This document shows, piece by piece, positions 1 through 8,564 of a stretch of DNA of 64,000 nucleotides (its first letter is position 1; the number at the start of each line of letters is the position of its first letter). The notes under the pieces are model-generated. The model did not search any database. It worked only from the letters and a program-made list of their open reading frames with translations, and was not told the origin of the DNA. This stretch comes from CAMAXB01 sp964476565 (lineage in GTDB: Bacteria > Verrucomicrobiota > Verrucomicrobiia > Opitutales > Opitutaceae), in the NCBI GenBank assembly GCA_964476565.1, contig CAYZBG010000016.1, positions 1-64,000 on the forward strand, in the 5' to 3' direction. A program made the translations under genes and the position numbers.

Positions 1-263
1 GTCCAGGCGGCGACCACCGCGGGGCAAATCGATCTGCGCACCGGCGGCGTCGCCGGGTTCGCATGCATGCACGTCATTGTCCCACGGTGGGTTCGCCACC
101 CCGGTCGCCAAGCGCGCAATGCTTCATCCCGTTGCAAAATCGTGGTGTCCGGACGCACGACCGTGAAACGTTGAAGTACCAGACGCACCCGCTGTGGTGT
201 CACCGTGCGTCCGGCCGCGCGGACGACCTGCGCCTGCCGTCACGAATCTCACCCGTCCCGCCC
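1..263. other. Left-edge intergenic stretch with an inverted repeat
   Basis: No supported gene. It contains an 11-bp inverted repeat, CCGGACGCACG at 149-159 and its exact complement at 204-214, separated by 44 nt. This could fold into a hairpin ahead of the first gene. Whether the first bases are the tail of an earlier gene cannot be told from the sequence. Confidence 0.4.
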
Positions 264-752
264 ATGAACAAACCCATCCCCAAAAACACGATCTGCCTCT
301 GGTTCAACCGGGACGCGCTCGACGCGGCACGGTTCTACGCCGCGACCTTCCCCGACAGCCGCGTGACGGCGGTGCATCACGCTCCGAGCGATTACCCGAT
401 GGGCAAGGCGGGCGACGTGCTCACCGTCGATTTCACCGTGCTGGGCCTCCCCTGCCTCGGCCTCAACGGCGGGCCCGCCTTCACGCACAGCGAGGCCTTC
501 TCCTTTCAGGTCGCGACCGATACGCAGGAGGAGACGGACCGCTACTGGAACGCCATCGTCGGCAACGGCGGCCAGGAGAGCGCCTGTGGTTGGTGCAAGG
601 ATCGCTGGGGCATTTCGTGGCAGATCACCCCACGCGTCCTGACCGAAGCGATGGCCGCCGGCGGGGCCGAGGCCAAGCGCGCCTTCGAGGCCATGATGCA
701 GATGGGCAAGATCGACGTCGCGACGATCGAGGCCGCCCGGCGCGGGTGCTGA
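264..752 (+). CDS. VOC-fold protein (PhnB / 3-demethylubiquinone-9 methyltransferase-like)
   Basis: A 162-residue cytoplasmic protein of the vicinal-oxygen-chelate family, in the PhnB/YjdN-like group often mislabelled 3-demethylubiquinone-9 3-methyltransferase. Family-typical pieces are visible: an N-terminal CLWF with ARFYAATFPDS, the strand-rich FTVLGLPCLGLNGGP, and GGQESACGWCKDRWGISWQ near the C-terminus. The C-terminal block ending in an AFEAMMQMGKID-type helix is also typical. The ATG at 264 was chosen because the protein family begins there; the open frame runs further upstream but encodes nothing recognisable. It stands alone on the plus strand, so context gives no substrate. The fold is confident and the biochemical role is not known. 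Confidence 0.85.
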   Translation: MNKPIPKNTICLWFNRDALDAARFYAATFPDSRVTAVHHAPSDYPMGKAGDVLTVDFTVLGLPCLGLNGGPAFTHSEAFSFQVATDTQEETDRYWNAIVGNGGQESACGWCKDRWGISWQITPRVLTEAMAAGGAEAKRAFEAMMQMGKIDVATIEAARRGC

Positions 753-924
753 AGCAAGAGCCCTGATCGCCTGGCCTCCTCCCTCTGGGAACGCCAAGCC
801 GTAGGGCGTGTCTCCGCTGGAACGAAGGCCGAGCTGGGGCTCGGCGCTCCCGGGGGCCGTCCGCCTCTGCCCTCCGAACGCGGTTGATTCACCGCCGGCC
901 GCGCGCAGGCTCGCGGGTACCCCG

Positions 925-2109
925 ATGAGTCGCGCCTACTCCCGCCCCTTCTGTCTCGCGTCGTTCCTGGCCACCGCCGCCTTCGCCGCCGGCGAACCGC
1001 CCGCGCCGGTGTTTCGTCCCCAGGATATCGATACAACCATCGCCATCGGCTACGGGCTGGCCATCGCCGATGTCGATGGCGACGGCCGGCCCGACATCCT
1101 GCTCGCGGACAAGACCACCGTCCAATGGTACCGCAACCCCGAGTGGACGAAGCACGTGATGGCCGAGAACCTCACGCCGCAGGACAACGTCTGCATCGCC
1201 GCGCAGGACCTCGACGGCGACGGCAAATGCGAGGTCGCCGTCGGCGCCGGCTGGAACCCGGGCGAAACCACCGACGACACCAAGAGCGGCGCCGTCTTCT
1301 ACCTCGTGGCACCCGCGGACCGCACGCAGCGGTGGGAGCCCGTCCGCCTCCACCACGAACCGACCGTGCACCGCATGCACTGGGTGCAGGCGCCCCACGG
1401 AGCCTGGGAACTGATCGTCAAGCCGCTGCACGGTCGCGGCAACCGCAACAACGCCGGCGACGGCGCGAAGGTGTTCGCCTACGCCAAGCCCGCCGATCCG
1501 CGCCAGCCCTGGACGCTGTCGCTCGTCAGCGATTTCACCCACGCCAGCCACAATTTCCATCCGGTGAACTGGGACACCGATCCCGAGCATGAGCTGCTCA
1601 CGGGGGCGAAGGAAGGCGTCTTCTGGTTCGAGCGCGCCCAAGGCGCCTGGACGCACCGCCCGCTCTCGACCCACTGGACGGGCGAGGTTCGCGACGGCCG
1701 CCTGCCGGGCGGGCGACGTTTTCTCGCCACGATCGAGCCGATGCATGGCAACGTGGCCGCCGTCTACGTCGACCCCGCAAACACCCACGACCTCTGGCCG
1801 CGTCAGGTGCTCGACGAGACCCTGCGGGACGGACATGCCGTCGTCGCCGCGGATCTGCTCGGCGTCGGCAGCGACCAGATCGTGGTCGGCTGGCGCGCCA
1901 TGACCCCGCGCGGGGCGCCCGGCGTGCGGATGTTCACCCCGCTCGACTCCGAGGGCCGGCAGTGGCGAACGACGGAGATCTCCGGCGTGGAGGTCGCCGT
2001 CGAGGACATGAAGGGCGCCGACCTCAACGGCGACGGCCGCATCGATCTCATCCTCGCCGGACGCGCGACCAAGAACCTGCGCATCCTCTGGAACGAGACC
2101 TCGCCGTAA
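925..2109 (+). CDS. Exported FG-GAP/VCBS repeat protein
   Basis: A 394-residue protein with an N-terminal signal peptide (hydrophobic stretch about residues 9-22, cleavage near AFAAG). It carries Ca2+-binding FG-GAP/VCBS blades of the form DxDGDGxxD, for example DVDGDGRPDI at about 49-58, DLDGDGKCEV, and DLNGDGRIDL near the C-terminus. Such repeats fold into a beta-propeller and are common on secreted or surface proteins of Verrucomicrobiota and Planctomycetota. The start at 925 is chosen because the signal peptide begins there; 117 nt of open frame upstream looks non-coding. Its function is unknown. A binding or lectin-like role at the surface is an inference. It converges on the esterase gene that follows. 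Confidence 0.8.
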   Translation: MSRAYSRPFCLASFLATAAFAAGEPPAPVFRPQDIDTTIAIGYGLAIADVDGDGRPDILLADKTTVQWYRNPEWTKHVMAENLTPQDNVCIAAQDLDGDGKCEVAVGAGWNPGETTDDTKSGAVFYLVAPADRTQRWEPVRLHHEPTVHRMHWVQAPHGAWELIVKPLHGRGNRNNAGDGAKVFAYAKPADPRQPWTLSLVSDFTHASHNFHPVNWDTDPEHELLTGAKEGVFWFERAQGAWTHRPLSTHWTGEVRDGRLPGGRRFLATIEPMHGNVAAVYVDPANTHDLWPRQVLDETLRDGHAVVAADLLGVGSDQIVVGWRAMTPRGAPGVRMFTPLDSEGRQWRTTEISGVEVAVEDMKGADLNGDGRIDLILAGRATKNLRILWNETSP

Positions 2110-2136
2110 CCGGCATCCCGGCCAAACGCCGACCGC

Positions 2137-3084
2137 TCACTTGGCGCGCTCGAGCAGACCGCGGTGGCGCAACCACTCCTCCGCACGCTGGGGCCAGAGC
2201 GAGGAGGTGCCGAGGCCCTCGCGCAGGCCGAGGCCATGCGAGCCGCGTTCGAACGCGAGCAGCTCCGCGGGCACACCCGCCTTGGTTAGCGCCTGAAAAA
2301 AGCGGATGCTGTTCTCGATCGGCACGAGGGTGTCCTGCTGCGTGTGGATAAGCAGGGTCGGCGGCGTGGTCGCCGTGACGGAGTTTTCGAGCGACATGCG
2401 CGTGACCAGCGCCGGATCGGGCGACTCTCCCAGCAACTGTTTGCGCGACCCCTCGTGACCGACGTCGGGGTTCATCGTGATCACCGCGTACATCAAAATG
2501 AGAAAATCGGGCCGCGCGCTGACCTCATCGAGGGCATGGCCCGTCCGACCATCCGCATGATCGAACAACGTGCCTGCGCTGGCCGCCAGGTGGCCGCCCG
2601 CCGAGCTGCCGATCACGCCGATGCGGTCCGCCCGAACCTTGAACTCGGCCGCCCGCGACCGGACGAGACGCACGGCGCGGAGCACATCCTGCAACGGCGC
2701 CGGGTGCCCGTAGTCGCCGACGCGATACGTCAGGATGAACGAGGTGACGCCCAGGTTGGACAGCCACTGCGCGTACTGGATGCCCTCGCGTTGATACGAG
2801 AGGCCGGAATAGCCGCCGCCCGGACAGATGATGATCGCCGTCCCGTTGGCACGGTCGACCACTGGCGCCACAACCGTAAGCCGCGGCTCGGAGATACGCG
2901 TGATCCACCCGCGCGGATCCGTCTGCTCCGGCCCGATGGGCCCCTTCGCCGCCGGTGCATCCGCGCGCATTGCGGCCGGCAGGCCTTCGGGCCAGAGCGG
3001 CACGACCACCTCCTGCGCCCGGCCGACGGACGCAAAAGCGAAAAGTGAAGGAACAAGGGCAAGAGCAAGGAAGCGTAGTTTCAC
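2137..3084 (-). CDS. Exported alpha/beta-hydrolase (carbohydrate esterase-like)
   Basis: A 315-residue protein starting at a GTG (3084), where a good signal peptide begins (LRFLALALVPSLFAFASVGRAQ). The mature part is an alpha/beta hydrolase of the BD-FAE/acetyl-xylan-esterase-like type. It has an oxyanion segment CPGGGYSGLSYQREG (about 87-101), a nucleophile elbow GSSAGG with Ser161, an acid in TQQDTLVP and a histidine in RGSHGLG. The expected role is deacylation of plant or algal glycans in the periplasm or outside the cell. It reads in the same direction as the sulfatase operon but is separated from it by a gene remnant. The substrate is unknown. Confidence 0.85.
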   Translation of the reverse strand: MKLRFLALALVPSLFAFASVGRAQEVVVPLWPEGLPAAMRADAPAAKGPIGPEQTDPRGWITRISEPRLTVVAPVVDRANGTAIIICPGGGYSGLSYQREGIQYAQWLSNLGVTSFILTYRVGDYGHPAPLQDVLRAVRLVRSRAAEFKVRADRIGVIGSSAGGHLAASAGTLFDHADGRTGHALDEVSARPDFLILMYAVITMNPDVGHEGSRKQLLGESPDPALVTRMSLENSVTATTPPTLLIHTQQDTLVPIENSIRFFQALTKAGVPAELLAFERGSHGLGLREGLGTSSLWPQRAEEWLRHRGLLERAK

Positions 3085-3235
3085 CCGCTCAAGAAAACAA
3101 CCCGCCGTCCCTCTGGCGACCAGAGATCTCCCCAGTGTAGCGGGGTTTGTCTCAGGCGCCCCCTCCGCTGAACCCAATCCCCCGATCCGGCACCGCGTTT
3201 TGCAAGCAGGGCAAGCGCCCCGAACAGACTTCGAG

Positions 3236-3448
3236 TCAATGCTCGCGCCGATAATGAAGGGCGACCACCCCGCTGCGGAGCGTCTTCACGGAGACCAACT
3301 CGAGTCGGCGTGTGCCAGGCAGGCCGCCCGCGTAGACAGTCGGGCCGTGGCCCGCGATCCGAAGGTTAACGAGAAGCTTGTACTCGTCGATCAGACCCAG
3401 CCGGTCCAATTCGGTCGCGAGCTTCCCGCTTCCGAGGAGCACGCCGTA
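3236..3448 (-). pseudogene. C-terminal remnant of a RibD_C/DHFR-family reductase
   Basis: About 70 codons match the last third of the dihydrofolate-reductase-like RibD C-terminal family: a GSGKLATELDRLGLIDEY segment, then a VNLRIAGHGPTVYAG segment, then LELVSVKTLRSGVVALHYR. In intact relatives these pieces form the final strands of a roughly 180-200-residue protein. Here the frame continues upstream to about 3514 with unrelated, low-complexity residues, and no NADPH-binding N-terminal half is present. It is therefore best read as a truncated leftover. No insertion element is visible at the breakpoint. Confidence 0.65.
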
Positions 3449-3565
3449 GGGGGGCGCGCGTGAGAAAGGCGGCGACGAAGGAGTTTCACCCCTTCGCCGC
3501 CGCGCAGACACCATGGTTTGTTTCAGCGAACCTACGGCAAAGTCTGGTGGGCCGCGCGCGCCTGC

Positions 3566-5620
3566 TCAGCGCTGGCGTGGGTTCCGCAGGTAGTGAAAGA
3601 AGCCGTCTTCGGCTCCGAGGAGGAGGTCGGGCACGCCGTCTTTTTCCCAGTCGACGATCGTGGGCGTCGTGGAGTGTCCGGCGATCGACCGTTCGTGCAT
3701 CGGGCCCGTGTCCTGAAAGATCCACCTGCCATCGGCCGTGCGGCCGAGGCCGCGAAGCAGGTTGGCGTTGGGCTGGCTGTTCACGATAAGATCGAGCCGG
3801 CCATCGCCGTCCCAGTCCACGAAACAGAAGGTGCGGCGACCGCTGCGGCCGGCGCCGAGGCTGTTCATGCGCAGTGGGCCGGAGCTGGGCTTCCCCGCGA
3901 CGGGCTTGCCCGAACTGTTGAACACAGACGTACCTTCAGCCCAGAACACCCGCGCGGGCGGCGCCAATTCGAGGCGTCCATCGGCGCGACGGCGGCGTTC
4001 GAAATAGGCGAGGTAACCTTCGGCGTCCAACGTCACGAGATCCATCAGGCCGTCTTCATTCAGATCGATCATGCAGGGCGTGGAACGCCATTGCGCGACG
4101 AGTTCGTTCCCTTCGGGCTTCCACCAGTTCCAGGCCGGCTTGGGCGCGGGACCGTCCCACGCCACGGTGAGGCGTTCACCCGCGGCCAGCTTCGGTGCCG
4201 TGCGCGTTCCCGTGTTACGATAGAGTGTGACGTGTCCCCAGATGCCGAGGTCGAGGATGTCAGGCAGGCCGTCGCCGTCCCAGTCGCCGACGCTGATGTT
4301 GGAATACCCCCACTTGGCCTCGGCCGGGCCCTGAATCGAGCCGTTTGGGCCGGCCATGATGCGGATCGTCCGCCCTCCGGCCGCGAGGTACACCGGCGCC
4401 GCCCAGCGTACGGGATCACCGCCTAGGTTCTTGATGAACCCGATGTAACCGGCCGTGTTGCCGCTCACGATGTCCTCGAGGCCGTCGCCATCCCAATCGA
4501 CGCTCACCGGTGACGAAAGCGCGCCGAACTTCACAAGGTCCGCGTACTGTCGCGCGTAGCGCGGCTCGCGGAATTGGGGCAACCCGTCCACCACCTCGCC
4601 GGTGTGCTCAACAAAAGCCACGCGACCATCCTCGTCGCCCACGACCAAGTCCATATGGCCGTCGGCGTTGAAGTCGTAGGCCACCGGCGTGATCATGCAC
4701 AGGTCCATCGCGATCGGTCGGCCGGCATTCGTCAGCCGACGTCCGGCGGCGTAGGTTGGAGCAGTGCGGGTGCCGGTGTTCTCGAAGTACGTGAAGCCGT
4801 CGAGGAACTCGCCGCAGATGAGGTCGAGGTCGCCATCGCCATCGAAGTCCGCAAAACTCGGCGAGGGCATGCCAAAGACCTCGACCGGCTTTCCGTCGGC
4901 CTCGAGTTTTCGCGGTTCGGCGTACACAGGCGCATCCGTCGTGCCGGTGTTCTTCAGGAGATACACGTATCCACGCAAGGGCCCGTGGGTCCATTCGCCT
5001 TTCTCGTTGTAGGCGTTGTCCCAGCCGTAGTCGGTCCAGTCGCCAATGCCGACAACCAGGTCCTGCACGCCATTGCCGTCGAAATCGACCTGCTTCCACT
5101 GATTCGCGCGGATGCGCATGCGCGTGCCTTCCCGAGCGGAGGCAGTGACGTGAATCTCCTCCGGCGCAGGCCATTTCACGGGTTTCTCGAAACCGCTGTT
5201 CGTGAAATCCGGATACACATGGTTAGGGCTCATCACCACCGGCCGGCCGTCAACGTACGAGACCTGCGGGTTCTGCACAGCGGGACCGAGACGTCGCGCT
5301 GGCGAGAAAACCGGCAGGCCCGTCTGCGGATCGACGGTCCCGGAGTTCCTGAAGAGGTAGACGCCGTTGTAGGGCTTGTCCGTGCAGGTCACCACAAGGT
5401 CCATGAGGCCGTCTCCGTCGTGATCCATGGGCATGGGCCAGGCCCACAGTCCGACGCCGAGATCCACGAGCAGTCCCTCGTCGTGATGGCGCAGGCGCAC
5501 CAGGTCGCCGTGGGTCGGCTCGGCCGGGATCGCCGGGAGGATCAACGCCGCACTCAGCGTCGCCCAGATCAGAGTATGCCGGCACACAAGACCGGCGCGG
5601 AAGCAACGGATCAACTTCAT
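3566..5620 (-). CDS. Large exported FG-GAP/VCBS repeat protein
   Basis: A 684-residue protein with an N-terminal signal peptide (residues about 1-32, ending near ALILPAIPAEP). It has many propeller-type calcium motifs, including DHDGDGLMDL, DFDGNGVQDL, DFDGDGDLDL, DWDGDGLEDI, DWDGDGLPDI, DLNEDGLMDL and DWDGDGRLDL, spaced 50-110 residues apart. The last blade ends with DWEKDGVPDLLLGAEDGFFHY. It is probably one or two beta-propellers at the cell surface. The ATG at 5620 is used; the frame stays open far upstream only because it runs antiphase through the sulfatase gene. It lies 20 nt downstream of the sulfatase gene, so it is probably the last gene of the sigma/FecR/receptor/sulfatase operon. 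Its function is unknown; glycan binding is a guess. Confidence 0.85.
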   Translation of the reverse strand: MKLIRCFRAGLVCRHTLIWATLSAALILPAIPAEPTHGDLVRLRHHDEGLLVDLGVGLWAWPMPMDHDGDGLMDLVVTCTDKPYNGVYLFRNSGTVDPQTGLPVFSPARRLGPAVQNPQVSYVDGRPVVMSPNHVYPDFTNSGFEKPVKWPAPEEIHVTASAREGTRMRIRANQWKQVDFDGNGVQDLVVGIGDWTDYGWDNAYNEKGEWTHGPLRGYVYLLKNTGTTDAPVYAEPRKLEADGKPVEVFGMPSPSFADFDGDGDLDLICGEFLDGFTYFENTGTRTAPTYAAGRRLTNAGRPIAMDLCMITPVAYDFNADGHMDLVVGDEDGRVAFVEHTGEVVDGLPQFREPRYARQYADLVKFGALSSPVSVDWDGDGLEDIVSGNTAGYIGFIKNLGGDPVRWAAPVYLAAGGRTIRIMAGPNGSIQGPAEAKWGYSNISVGDWDGDGLPDILDLGIWGHVTLYRNTGTRTAPKLAAGERLTVAWDGPAPKPAWNWWKPEGNELVAQWRSTPCMIDLNEDGLMDLVTLDAEGYLAYFERRRRADGRLELAPPARVFWAEGTSVFNSSGKPVAGKPSSGPLRMNSLGAGRSGRRTFCFVDWDGDGRLDLIVNSQPNANLLRGLGRTADGRWIFQDTGPMHERSIAGHSTTPTIVDWEKDGVPDLLLGAEDGFFHYLRNPRQR

Positions 5621-5640
5621 GAGAAAAGACGGCGCCGCAT

Positions 5641-7137
5641 TCAAGGCGCGGGCACGAAACGGTACGCGCGGGCGGCCAAGGCTTCGAGCTGCCGCCGTGC
5701 GCCCGCATGGGCGGAAGAGTCGATGAGGTTTTGGGTTTCGCGCGGATCGGTCTCGTGGTCGTAGAGCTCGCGCGCGACGATCGTGCCGGTTGCACGGTCG
5801 CGCCATTCGATGTAGCGGTGACGGTCGGTGCGCAACGCATAGGCCATCGACGTCCAGCGGGCGCCGTAGAACGGGTGCGGATGCTGGGTCAGGGCAAACT
5901 CCTTGCCGGGAACGGAAGGATCCGCGAGCTGAGGTTTCAGACTTATTCCGTCCAGCTGCGTCACCGCGGGCAGCCCGGCGAGATCCGTCAGGGTCGGAAA
6001 AAGATCCACGAGCTCGACCACCGCCTTCGTGCGTCCCCCGGACCTGGCCACGCCCGGGGCGGCGACAATCAGGGGCACCCGGGCGTCGAGTTCGTAGTTG
6101 CTGGTCTTCGCCCACAGCTCGTGCTCGCCCAAGTGAAATCCGTGGTCGCCCCAGAAGACCACAATGGTGTCGTCCTCGAGTCCGAGTTCGCGCAGTCGGG
6201 TCAGCACCTTGCCGACCTGCGCGTCGAGAAAACTGATGGCAGCGTAGTAGCCGTGCCACAACTCGGCCGTCTGGCCGACGGCGAGTCCGCCTTGCTTGGG
6301 AACGCCGCCATAGCTGCGCAGCTCGCTCCAGTTGTGCCGCGCAATCTCCGGTGCCCCGGCCGGGAAGCCGGGCAGGTCGGGTGCGGCAAATTGCTCCCGC
6401 CGATACAGGTCCCAGTATTTCTTCGGCGCATTGAAGGGCAGGTGCGGTTTCCAGAAACCCACCGCGAGGAAGAAGGGTTCGGACCGACCGCTGAGCTGGT
6501 CGAGCGCGGCCAAGGCTTCCCGCGCGATCTGGCCATCGAAGTACGCCTCGTCGGCCACGTCGAGCACCTGGAGGACGCCTCCCTTGGCGGCGGGATTCGT
6601 CGGGTCGTCCTCCCAATGCGCACCGGTCGCATGGACGGGCGGCACCGACCAGGATTCCGGATCGGTCATGGACACGCGGCCCGGGATGGCGCGGGTCTCG
6701 TTGTGGAAGATCTTGCCGATGCCCTGGGTGAAATAACCGTGTTTCTTGAAATACTCCGGGATCGTTACCACGCCCGGCGTCGTCTCGCGAAAGCGCGCGG
6801 CGAGGTCCCACACGCGGAGGCGGTCGGGCCGCAGCCCGGTCAAGGCGGAGGAACGCGAAGGATTGCACACCGCCTGCTGGCAGTAGGCGCGCTCGAACAC
6901 GACCCCGCGTGCCGCCAGCGCGTCCAGATGCGGCGCCACGACGCCTTGCACGCCGTAGGCACCAAGTTCCGGTCGGAGGTCGTCGGCCACGATGAACAAC
7001 ACGTTCTTCGGACGGGACGCGTCCCCGGACGACGCAGCGTCGACACCGGTCAGCGATCCGGCGAGGGCCAGCGCGAGGCCGGTCACCCCGCGAAGAATCC
7101 GGGCAGGCGTCACGAGGCAAGGGTTCGAGGTATTCAT
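5641..7137 (-). CDS. Exported sulfatase, iduronate-2-sulfatase-like
   Basis: A 498-residue formylglycine-dependent sulfatase (S1 family). A signal peptide covers about residues 13-36. The metal-binding aspartates are in VADDLRPELGAYG (D52, D53). The maturation motif CNPSRSSALTG (Cys91, C-x-P-x-R type) supplies the catalytic formylglycine. The segments VWDLAARFR, VTIPEYFKKHGYFTQGIGKIFH and PFFLAVGFWKPHLPF are typical of the iduronate-2-sulfatase subgroup. It should hydrolyse sulfate esters of a glycan in the periplasm or outside the cell. The ATG at 7137 is chosen for the signal peptide. It sits between a second sulfatase (13 nt upstream) and the FG-GAP gene, consistent with co-transcription. 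The exact substrate cannot be read from sequence. Confidence 0.93.
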   Translation of the reverse strand: MNTSNPCLVTPARILRGVTGLALALAGSLTGVDAASSGDASRPKNVLFIVADDLRPELGAYGVQGVVAPHLDALAARGVVFERAYCQQAVCNPSRSSALTGLRPDRLRVWDLAARFRETTPGVVTIPEYFKKHGYFTQGIGKIFHNETRAIPGRVSMTDPESWSVPPVHATGAHWEDDPTNPAAKGGVLQVLDVADEAYFDGQIAREALAALDQLSGRSEPFFLAVGFWKPHLPFNAPKKYWDLYRREQFAAPDLPGFPAGAPEIARHNWSELRSYGGVPKQGGLAVGQTAELWHGYYAAISFLDAQVGKVLTRLRELGLEDDTIVVFWGDHGFHLGEHELWAKTSNYELDARVPLIVAAPGVARSGGRTKAVVELVDLFPTLTDLAGLPAVTQLDGISLKPQLADPSVPGKEFALTQHPHPFYGARWTSMAYALRTDRHRYIEWRDRATGTIVARELYDHETDPRETQNLIDSSAHAGARRQLEALAARAYRFVPAP

Positions 7138-7150
7138 GGGGAAGAAGGTA

Positions 7151-8542
7151 TCAGTTTTCGGGACGGGCGCGCTCGCGCCACCAGACGACACCGTCGAGCA
7201 GGCGCTGGTCGAGGAAGAGCGGCGGGGGCAGCGCGGCCTCCCAGGCGCGGTAGTGCGCAACGAGCGCTCCGACGACCTCCGGGCGTCGGGAGGCCAGGTC
7301 TCGTGTCTCGCCGGGGTCGTCCGCGAGGTTGTAGAGCTCCCACGGCGGATTCTTCTCCTCCCCCACGCCAACGCGGACGAGTTTCCAGGGGCCCTCGCGC
7401 AGGGCGCTCATGTACGGTCCGTAGCGCCAGTGAAGCCGCCCGCGCTTCACGTCCGCGACCTTGCCGCGCAGGAGCGGCAGCAGGTTCTCGCCATCGAAAT
7501 CGTCGGACGCATCCTTGCCGACCCCCGCGGCGGCGAGCGCGGTCGGCACGATGTCGAGCGCGCTGACGAGCGCGGCGTGCGTCGTGCCACCACGGATACC
7601 GCCGGCCTTCCACTGCACGAAGAAGGGCGTGCGAATGCCGCCCTCGTAGAGTCCGTATTTTCCGCCGCGCAACGGGGCGTTGTCGCTCCAGTTCTGCGGC
7701 GCGCCGCCGTTGTCGCTCAGGAAGAAGATCAGCGTGTCGTTCTCGAGTCCGTGACGACGGAGGGCGTCCAACACGCGGCCAACGTTGTCGTCCATCGCCG
7801 AAACCATCGCCGCATAGGTGCGCCGGCCGGGCTCCTCGATGTGCGCGTGGCGTTGCAGATGACGCTCCGTTGCCTGCAAGGGCGTATGCGGCGCATTGAA
7901 GCAGAGATAGAGGAAGAACGGCCGGTCATGGTTGCGGTCGACGAATTCCGCCGCTTCGCGACCGAACATGTCCGTCAGGTACTCCTGCTTGCCGATGGGG
8001 TTTCCATCGCGCCAGACGACGCCGGGCTTGTCGGGAAGGTAGGCCATGCCTCCGCCGAGAAACCCCACGAACTCGTCGAAACCGCGCTCGTTGGGCAGAT
8101 AGGGCGACTGCTCGCCCAAGTGCCATTTGCCGACGATCGCCGTGCGATAACCCGCGGCCCGCAACCGGTCGGCCAACGTGACCTCGCCCGGCGGCAGCCC
8201 TACCTTGCCGACGTGGGTCGGACCCGCGAGCGTCTGCACGCCGAAGCGCTCCTGCTGGCGTCCGGTGATGAGCCCCATGCGGGACGGCAGGCAGACGGGC
8301 GAGGTGATGTACGCGTTGGTCAGGGACGCGCCGTTGCGTGCCAGCGAATCGAGGTGCGGCGTGGCGAAGTCGCGCACGCCGTTCACCCCGAGATCGGCCG
8401 CGCCGAGGTCGTCGGCGAGGATCACGATCACATTGGGACGCCTCACGGGCTGCTGGCCCGGGAGGACCCATACGGCGCCGAGGGCGAGCCACAGGGCTAG
8501 CCAGCGGCGGACCGGGGCCAATGGGTGCCGGCGGATCGACAT
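7151..8542 (-). CDS. Exported sulfatase (arylsulfatase type)
   Basis: A 463-residue S1-family sulfatase. It has a signal peptide (about residues 10-30), metal-binding ILADDLGAADLG (D44, D45) and the formylglycine motif CLPSRMGLITGR with Cys84. A downstream KWHLG motif (active-site Lys/His) and HTPL, SDNGG and PLRGGKYGLYEGGIRTPF complete the active site and the typical C-terminal half. It is distinct from the neighbouring iduronate-type enzyme, so the two probably remove sulfate from different positions or residues of one polymer. It lies 22 nt downstream of the TonB receptor gene in the same operon. A separate sulfatase-maturating enzyme would be needed for activation; none is in this window. 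Confidence 0.93.
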   Translation of the reverse strand: MSIRRHPLAPVRRWLALWLALGAVWVLPGQQPVRRPNVIVILADDLGAADLGVNGVRDFATPHLDSLARNGASLTNAYITSPVCLPSRMGLITGRQQERFGVQTLAGPTHVGKVGLPPGEVTLADRLRAAGYRTAIVGKWHLGEQSPYLPNERGFDEFVGFLGGGMAYLPDKPGVVWRDGNPIGKQEYLTDMFGREAAEFVDRNHDRPFFLYLCFNAPHTPLQATERHLQRHAHIEEPGRRTYAAMVSAMDDNVGRVLDALRRHGLENDTLIFFLSDNGGAPQNWSDNAPLRGGKYGLYEGGIRTPFFVQWKAGGIRGGTTHAALVSALDIVPTALAAAGVGKDASDDFDGENLLPLLRGKVADVKRGRLHWRYGPYMSALREGPWKLVRVGVGEEKNPPWELYNLADDPGETRDLASRRPEVVGALVAHYRAWEAALPPPLFLDQRLLDGVVWWRERARPEN

Positions 8543-8564
8543 AACAGAGTTCCCCCGAGGTTCC

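Noticed and set aside
3566..7120. 1184-codon minus-strand frame joining two genes
   Set aside because: Only the 3' 684 codons encode the FG-GAP protein. The upstream part is out of phase with the sulfatase gene and encodes Arg-rich noise, so it is not a fusion.
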